In this document: positions 13,395-14,236 of the stretch, piece after piece
How positions within the stretch are numbered: the stretch's first letter is position 1
Layout: every line of letters begins with the position of its first letter
Source: DASXMX01 sp036794395
GTDB taxonomy: Bacteria > Planctomycetota > Phycisphaerae > Tepidisphaerales > Tepidisphaeraceae
DNA length: 14,236 bases
Reading direction: 5' to 3'
NCBI GenBank assembly: GCA_036794395.1
Contig: DAIRGS010000180.1
Span: 1 to 14,236, forward strand
Program-made: the position numbers and the translations under genes
The notes under the pieces: generated by a model
Databases searched by the model: none
Seen by the model: the letters and a program-made list of their open reading frames with translations, nothing else
What the model was told of the DNA's origin: nothing

Positions 13395-14105
13395 TCACCC
13401 TGCCTGATCCGCCGCCGGTAAATTGTTCTTCAACAACTTCTCCGACCGTTCATCTGCCCTGTATTTCCGCCTTCGAAAATAAATCCAAATCCCGATTCCC
13501 GCCGCCAGCACGAGCACAATCACCAACGTCCACGTCTTCGCCTTCTCAACGTGCTCGCGCAGCGCGTCCATGTTCTTCCCGAACTGATATCCCAAAAAAA
13601 CAAACAACCCCCCGCTGAACAGCGCCGCGATTCCATCAGCCAGCAAGAATTTCCAGAACGTAAACCGCGTCGTTCCCGCCACCACCACCATCGCCCCGCG
13701 AATCCCCGCGAACATCCGCCCCACCGCCACCACCCAAACCCCGTACTTCTCAAACAGCGCGTGAACCTGGTCGAGCCGCTTTTGCGATAGATGCCTCCCA
13801 ATTAACGGCGCCTTGCGCACTTCCAACCCAAACGTCCGGCCAATGTGATAAAGAACAACATCACCGCCCACGATCCCGCACCACGCGCAAATGCACGCCA
13901 GCGCAAGATTCATCTTGCCCGCCGCCACCATCGCACCTGAAATCAAAAGCGGAATGTCCTCCGGCAGCGGCAGCCCCAGTCCGCACGAAAACAACAACCC
14001 GAACAGCACCAGATAGCTTCCGTGCTGCAATTGCGCCGAGATCCATTGCTCAAACGCCGCCAACGTCTGCTGCATCATTGCCAGGATAAAAATCACTACC
14101 GCCAT
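13395..14105 (-). CDS. DedA-family (VTT domain) inner-membrane protein
   Basis: 236 residues from ATG 14105 (GGAG 4 nt upstream); an upstream in-frame TTG at 14147 adds 14 unlikely residues. It shows GLGLPLPEDIPLLISGAMVAAGK (split here as PLPED then ISGAMVAAG), the re-entrant loop with acidic residues, a YHIGRTFG segment, GRMFAGIRGAMVVVAG with the conserved Arg residues of the second loop, and FWKFLLADGIAALFSGGLFVFLGY. A C-terminal helix (TLVIVLVLAAGIGIWIY) and a basic tail follow. DedA proteins are proposed lipid scramblases or transporters involved in envelope integrity and undecaprenyl-phosphate or phospholipid recycling. It is monocistronic here. Its + strand is strikingly C-rich, unlike the other minus-coded genes of the window. 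Confidence 0.92.
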   Translation of the reverse strand: MAVVIFILAMMQQTLAAFEQWISAQLQHGSYLVLFGLLFSCGLGLPLPEDIPLLISGAMVAAGKMNLALACICAWCGIVGGDVVLYHIGRTFGLEVRKAPLIGRHLSQKRLDQVHALFEKYGVWVVAVGRMFAGIRGAMVVVAGTTRFTFWKFLLADGIAALFSGGLFVFLGYQFGKNMDALREHVEKAKTWTLVIVLVLAAGIGIWIYFRRRKYRADERSEKLLKNNLPAADQAG

Positions 14106-14204
14106 CCAACTCCGTTCTGCCCCCACAGTCGTCGGGGGAGGCCACAACTCACTGCATGTTACGGGAGATTTAACTTGCGCTCAAAAGCGGCGGCCGCCCT
14201 TTTT

Positions 14205-14230
14205 CCCTCTCCCGGTACGCCGGGGGAGGG
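14205..14230. repeat. CCCTCTCCCGG hairpin repeat
   Basis: CCCTCTCCCGG (14205-14215) and CCGGGGGAGGG (14220-14230) form an 11-bp stem (one T-G) with a TACG loop, cut off by the window end. Hairpins of this composition are, as I recall, dispersed intergenic repeats in many high-GC genomes. A palindrome GGCGGCCGCC sits just before it. Confidence 0.5.
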
Positions 14231-14236
14231 TAGGGA

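Noticed and set aside
1..14236. CRISPR arrays, tRNA or rRNA genes, transposase genes
   Set aside because: No regularly spaced repeats, cloverleaf with acceptor CCA context, rRNA core sequence or transposase motif seen.

Overview
The window is high-GC bacterial chromosome, most likely from a planctomycete-like lineage. Acidobacteria or Verrucomicrobia are possible alternatives. The inference rests on two GT41 TPR glycosyltransferases, a PadR/'permease prefix domain' pair, a GspG-like pseudopilin with a bulky intergenic leader, few Shine-Dalgarno sites, and intergenic sequence full of small interspersed repeats. No lineage marker such as rRNA is present, and no database could be consulted.

Layout. 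1-120: short interspersed repeats. 169-2121 (+): TPR + O-GlcNAc-transferase-like (GT41) protein. 2227-3778 (-): a PadR regulator, then a fusion of a permease-prefix domain with a CcsA/CcmC-like heme-handling membrane domain. The 3' end of the fusion runs into a 5'-truncated DUF6985-like gene. 3793-3821: the PadR promoter, with a perfect 9-bp inverted repeat inside its spacer. 3846-4730: no convincing gene, but two diverged copies of one ~380-nt element, tail to tail, with compensatory substitutions in two hairpins. 4812-5828 (-): EamA transporter. 5840-5952: MITE-like element with 15-bp terminal inverted repeats. 6058-7578 (+): membrane-anchored BCS1-like AAA ATPase, overlapping tail to tail by 89 bp with a second TPR-GT41 gene (7490-9424, -). 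9480-9719 (+): orphan ribbon-helix-helix antitoxin-like gene. 9809-11918 (-): HEAGH metallopeptidase followed by an ATP-grasp ligase, a probable two-gene operon. 12091-12564 (-): pseudopilin with a strong terminator behind it and a ~670-nt hairpin-dense leader in front. 13395-14105 (-): DedA-family membrane protein.

The window is a set of short, mostly independent units and not one pathway. Functional coupling is supported only for PadR with the heme-type membrane protein (3-nt gap, shared promoter) and for the metallopeptidase with the ATP-grasp protein (adjacent, same strand). The most unusual signals are non-coding: the paired ~380-nt element at 3846-4730 and the structured leader at 12578-13236. 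The GC skew of the + strand also reverses between about 12.6 and 13.4 kb, independently of coding strand.
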